Part shown: positions 5,933-7,741 of the stretch, one piece after another
How positions within the stretch are numbered: the stretch's first letter is position 1
Layout: each line of letters starts with the position of its first letter
Source of the DNA: an uncultured Dorea sp.
GTDB lineage: Bacteria > Bacillota > Clostridia > Lachnospirales > Lachnospiraceae
NCBI GenBank assembly: GCA_948844705.1
Contig: CAQNVT010000104.1
Coordinates: 1-7,741, forward strand
Direction: 5' to 3'
DNA: 7,741 bases
Program-made: the position numbers and the translations under genes
The notes under the pieces: generated by a model
The model's input: the letters and a program-made list of their open reading frames with translations, nothing else
The model's database searches: none
Told to the model about the DNA's origin: nothing

Positions 5933-6874
5933 TCACACCAGCCCCAGACTCTTGAGCACATACAGCCACCCCGTCAGGGTGAATGCACTGAAAAGCGTGG
6001 TAAGCATCACAACTCCCGAGGACAGTACGCCATCATGCCCCATATTTTTTGCCATCACAAAGCTGGTCACAGTCGTGGCCGAGCCGAGCATAACCAGAAT
6101 CGCCACAAGTTCCTCTCTCCGGAACCCCATATGGACTGCCGCCGGAAGGAAGAGGGCACAAAAGCCTACGAGCTTGATAAATGCCGCCGTAACGGAGGGC
6201 TTTATTTTTGCAAAGGCTTTCCTGATATCAAAGGAGGCTCCCATGGCTATAAGTCCGAGCGGTGTCGCGGTTGCGGCAACATTTTCCACCGTTCTCTCCA
6301 TAATATAGGGAACCGGAAGCTTAAGCGCCGACCAGATGAGCCCCGCTGCAATTCCAAGAATGATTGGATTGGTTAAGATTCCCTTAAAGGTCTTTTTTAG
6401 CACCTTTTTATCAGGCTTCTGCTCTCCGCCGGGCAGTGACAAGACAAGCACCGCCATAACATTATAAAGCGGCACGCTTCCGATGATCATCAGCGGCGCC
6501 ATCCCTGCAGTACCATAAATATTCTGAATAAAAGCAATGCCGAGAAGTGCCGCGCTGCTCCTGTAGGAGGACTGGATAAACTCCCCTCTGATCGATCTGT
6601 CCTTCCACAGGCAGGAGATTCCCGCCGATATTCCGATGCTGATAACCGTAGCTCCGAAGCAAAACAGTACAAATCTTGTATCCCATGCCTCTTTAAAATC
6701 AACCGTCGCAAGATCATTAAATAAAACAAGAGGCAGCGGAACGCGGAATACAAATTTATTCATCTTGTCGGCGAAGTCATCGTCGATCCATTGTATTTTC
6801 TTCAAAAACGATCCCAACACCATAAGAAGGAAGATCGGAACCGTTGCATTTAAGCTAAATATCAGATTTTCCAT
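5933..6874 (-). CDS. AEC (auxin efflux carrier) family transporter
   Basis: The 313-residue protein is a membrane transporter of the AEC family (PF03547), with about ten predicted helices in two five-helix halves joined by a hydrophilic loop (about 148-160, LPGGEQKPDKK). Family-like features include the N-terminal VPIFLLMVLGSFLKK (12-26), a proline-rich FRVPLPLVLFNDLA (43-56), SVPLYNVMAVL (132-142), NPIILGIAAGLIW (169-181), and a second-half TATPLGLIAMGASFD (202-216). Length is normal. Bacterial members export or import organic acids such as malate, and the substrate here is unknown. It begins nine bases after the DNA glycosylase gene, with AAGGTG as its ribosome site overlapping that gene's stop, so the two are co-transcribed. 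I see no clear intrinsic terminator after it: the T7 run at 5920-5926 lacks a GC-rich stem. Confidence 0.93.
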   Translation of the reverse strand: MENLIFSLNATVPIFLLMVLGSFLKKIQWIDDDFADKMNKFVFRVPLPLVLFNDLATVDFKEAWDTRFVLFCFGATVISIGISAGISCLWKDRSIRGEFIQSSYRSSAALLGIAFIQNIYGTAGMAPLMIIGSVPLYNVMAVLVLSLPGGEQKPDKKVLKKTFKGILTNPIILGIAAGLIWSALKLPVPYIMERTVENVAATATPLGLIAMGASFDIRKAFAKIKPSVTAAFIKLVGFCALFLPAAVHMGFRREELVAILVMLGSATTVTSFVMAKNMGHDGVLSSGVVMLTTLFSAFTLTGWLYVLKSLGLV

Positions 6875-6883
6875 TTTCTCACC

Positions 6884-7399
6884 TTATCCTCCAAGATACT
6901 GTACGATTACAGCGTATGCCCGATACAGCTCCTCATAGCTCACCGTACAGTTTGCCGGACTTGTCGAAGGCAGTGTTATAATCTCCATCCCCGTCTTCGG
7001 ATAGCAGTACCTTTTGTACAGCTGCGCCGCCTTCGTTCCTGTTGCAAACACTGCCCGGATATCCGCTTTTTTCAATATTTCATCCATGTCATTAGGCACC
7101 GGATTTTTTATGCTGCTGTCATCCGCACCCCTGATCTCGCATCCGGCAAGCACGTCCCACACTGCAATATGATTACGGAGGGCAAAGGATATCTTATCCT
7201 CCTTTGTCTCCGGCACGGTCTCGCCGCACACATCTGAGACAACCTTCCAGAACCGGTTTCTGGGATGCCCGTAATAAAATCCTGTTTCCCGGGATTTCGG
7301 CGACGGCATGGTGCCAAGCATGAGAACACGGGAATGACTGTCGTAAACCGGAGCAAATTCATGTATTACCCGCTCTGTTACATTTTGTAGCTTTGACAT
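6884..7399 (-). CDS. Hypoxanthine-DNA glycosylase (UDG superfamily family 6, TIGR04274)
   Basis: This 171-residue protein matches the family 6 uracil-DNA-glycosylase fold, whose studied members remove hypoxanthine (deaminated adenine) from DNA and start base-excision repair. Motif one is LGTMPSPKSRETGFYYGHPRNRFW (28-51), with Asn48 of HPRNRFW the likely catalytic or base-contacting residue. Motif two is LPSTSPAN (143-150), which replaces the usual HPSP loop. Length is typical for the family and no helix or cluster domain is added. The ATG at 7399 has only a weak, distant AAAAGG (7415-7410), so initiation may be modest. It is the first gene of a unit with the AEC transporter, with no evident functional link. 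An alternative, that it is a mismatch-specific (Mug) glycosylase, fits less well because of the motif-one form. Confidence 0.9.
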   Translation of the reverse strand: MSKLQNVTERVIHEFAPVYDSHSRVLMLGTMPSPKSRETGFYYGHPRNRFWKVVSDVCGETVPETKEDKISFALRNHIAVWDVLAGCEIRGADDSSIKNPVPNDMDEILKKADIRAVFATGTKAAQLYKRYCYPKTGMEIITLPSTSPANCTVSYEELYRAYAVIVQYLGG

Positions 7400-7451
7400 A
7401 TAGTTCTTACCTTTTCTTTCTTAACTTCAGTATCTGTTAACTGCCTTACTA

Positions 7452-7481
7452 AGTATAAACTTTTTAAAATAAGGCTGTCAA
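7452..7481 (-). promoter_or_regulatory. Promoter of the DNA glycosylase/AEC unit
   Basis: On the minus strand a consensus TTGACA (7481-7476) is followed after 18 bases by TATACT (7457-7452), five of six matching. Transcription would start near 7445, giving a leader of about 45 bases before the ATG at 7399. It stands almost back to back with the plus-strand promoter: the two -35 boxes are only five bases apart, so the two polymerases would interfere. Confidence 0.6.
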
Positions 7482-7486
7482 CCGGC

Positions 7487-7515
7487 TTGTAGCTTTAAAA
7501 AATCTATGCTACAAT
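7487..7515 (+). promoter_or_regulatory. Divergent plus-strand promoter with extended -10
   Basis: TTGTAG (7487-7492) is followed after 17 bases by TACAAT (7510-7515), which is preceded by TGC to make the extended -10 TGCTACAAT. Transcription would start near 7522. It points into the structured RNA region and away from every protein gene in the window, which supports a separate plus-strand transcript. Confidence 0.55.
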
Positions 7516-7521
7516 AACAAT

Positions 7522-7697
7522 CATAAAACACGTACTGATCACAAAGGGCAGCACCTGAGTGAAAAGGCGCTCAGATTTGTATGATTCCGGTTACTGTCCG
7601 CACATGAACGGCAACCGTTTCCGAAAGCATGACCGATATAGAAAAATACTGGCTGCTTTCTCATTTCCTGACGCCCGAAACGTCAGGATTTTTTATT
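7522..7697 (+). ncRNA. Candidate structured small RNA or riboswitch-like leader, class unknown
   Basis: Between the plus-strand promoter and the terminator lie about 150 bases able to form a branched fold. An outer helix joins AGGGCAGC (7545-7552) to GCTGCTTT (7652-7659), eight pairs including two G-U. Inside it, CTGAGTG (7555-7561) pairs with CGCTCAG (7568-7574) around AAAAGG. Next, CGGTTA (7588-7593) pairs with TGACCG (7630-7635), enclosing AACGG-CAA-CCGTT (7607-7619). A short GTAT/ATAC pairing (7579-7582 with 7646-7649) may stack below. I compared it by eye with SAM, cobalamin, c-di-GMP, TPP, glycine, Mg and fluoride riboswitches, SRP RNA and 6S RNA and found no convincing match. A size near 175 nt fits a stand-alone RNA such as 6S, while the aptamer-then-terminator order fits a leader for a gene to the right. 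Confidence 0.45.
7666..7697 (+). terminator. Intrinsic terminator of the plus-strand transcript
   Basis: TCCTGACG (7666-7673) and CGTCAGGA (7681-7688) form a perfect eight-pair stem around the loop CCCGAAA, followed at once by TTTTTTATT (7689-7697). On the minus strand no T-run follows the stem, so it is directional. It ends a transcript starting near 7522, or attenuates a gene beyond the window. Confidence 0.88.
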
Positions 7698-7741
7698 GCA
7701 GTTCTTTCTTAAGAGATGCTCAACGTGCTTTATTTAATAAA
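7698..7741. other. Window tail with no identified feature
   Basis: This AT-rich stretch after the terminator shows no ribosome site or promoter that I can support. If the upstream RNA is a leader, a start codon would be expected just beyond the right edge. Confidence 0.4.

Noticed and set aside
7599..7622. CGGCAACC string resembling part of a SAM-I riboswitch
   Set aside because: The other SAM-I landmarks, including the 5' purine-rich P1/P2 core and the GGUGCCAAUUCC-type segment, are absent, and here the string is simply a CAA-capped hairpin.
7522..7660. 6S RNA as the identity of the plus-strand transcript
   Set aside because: Length fits, but the fold is branched with several internal arms rather than one long rod with a central bubble, so I left the class open.

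Overview
The window comes from the chromosome of a low-to-mid-GC Gram-positive anaerobe, most likely a gut Lachnospiraceae member (Clostridia). I infer this from the strong AGGAGG ribosome sites, the sigma-A-like promoters, the style of the proteins, and an alpha-glucosidase whose key residues fall at the same numbers as those I recall for the gut Ruminococcus (Blautia) obeum enzyme. All seven confident protein genes read on the minus strand. I see no tRNA, rRNA, CRISPR array, transposase or phage gene.

Left block (1-3786, read right to left): one tightly packed operon. It begins with an exported lipoprotein carrying two rhodanese domains (2695-3786). Next come a 151-residue four-helix membrane protein of no family I recognise (2202-2657) and two adjacent TVP38/TMEM64 (DedA-superfamily) membrane proteins (1481-2200 and 779-1477). 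The last visible gene runs off the left edge and fuses a TIGR04282/DUF2064 GT-A glycosyltransferase-like domain to an HdrC/GlpC-like twin 4Fe-4S domain. Gaps are 37, 1, 3 and 0 bases. The operon has its own extended -10 promoter, with two copies of a ~19 bp motif and inverted repeats lying over it. Together the genes suggest an envelope-linked sulfur, thiol or metalloid pathway. TIGR04282 is named in databases for arsenosugar biosynthesis, but the partners that would prove that lie outside the window.

Middle (3902-5839): a GH31 alpha-glucosidase with its own TTGACA/TATGAT promoter and Shine-Dalgarno site. It looks like an isomaltose-preferring intracellular enzyme. I find no terminator after it, so some readthrough into the rhodanese operon is possible.

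Right block (5933-7399): a two-gene unit, a family 6 hypoxanthine-DNA glycosylase followed nine bases later by an AEC-family transporter, with a promoter at 7452-7481.

Right edge (7487-7741): a divergent plus-strand promoter (7487-7515), about 150 bases that can form a multi-branched RNA, and a near-perfect intrinsic terminator (7666-7697). This is either a free-standing small RNA of about 175 nt or a riboswitch-like leader for a gene beyond the window. I could not match it to a known class.

The two places most worth a second look are the rhodanese-TVP38-glycosyltransferase/ferredoxin operon and the orphan structured RNA.
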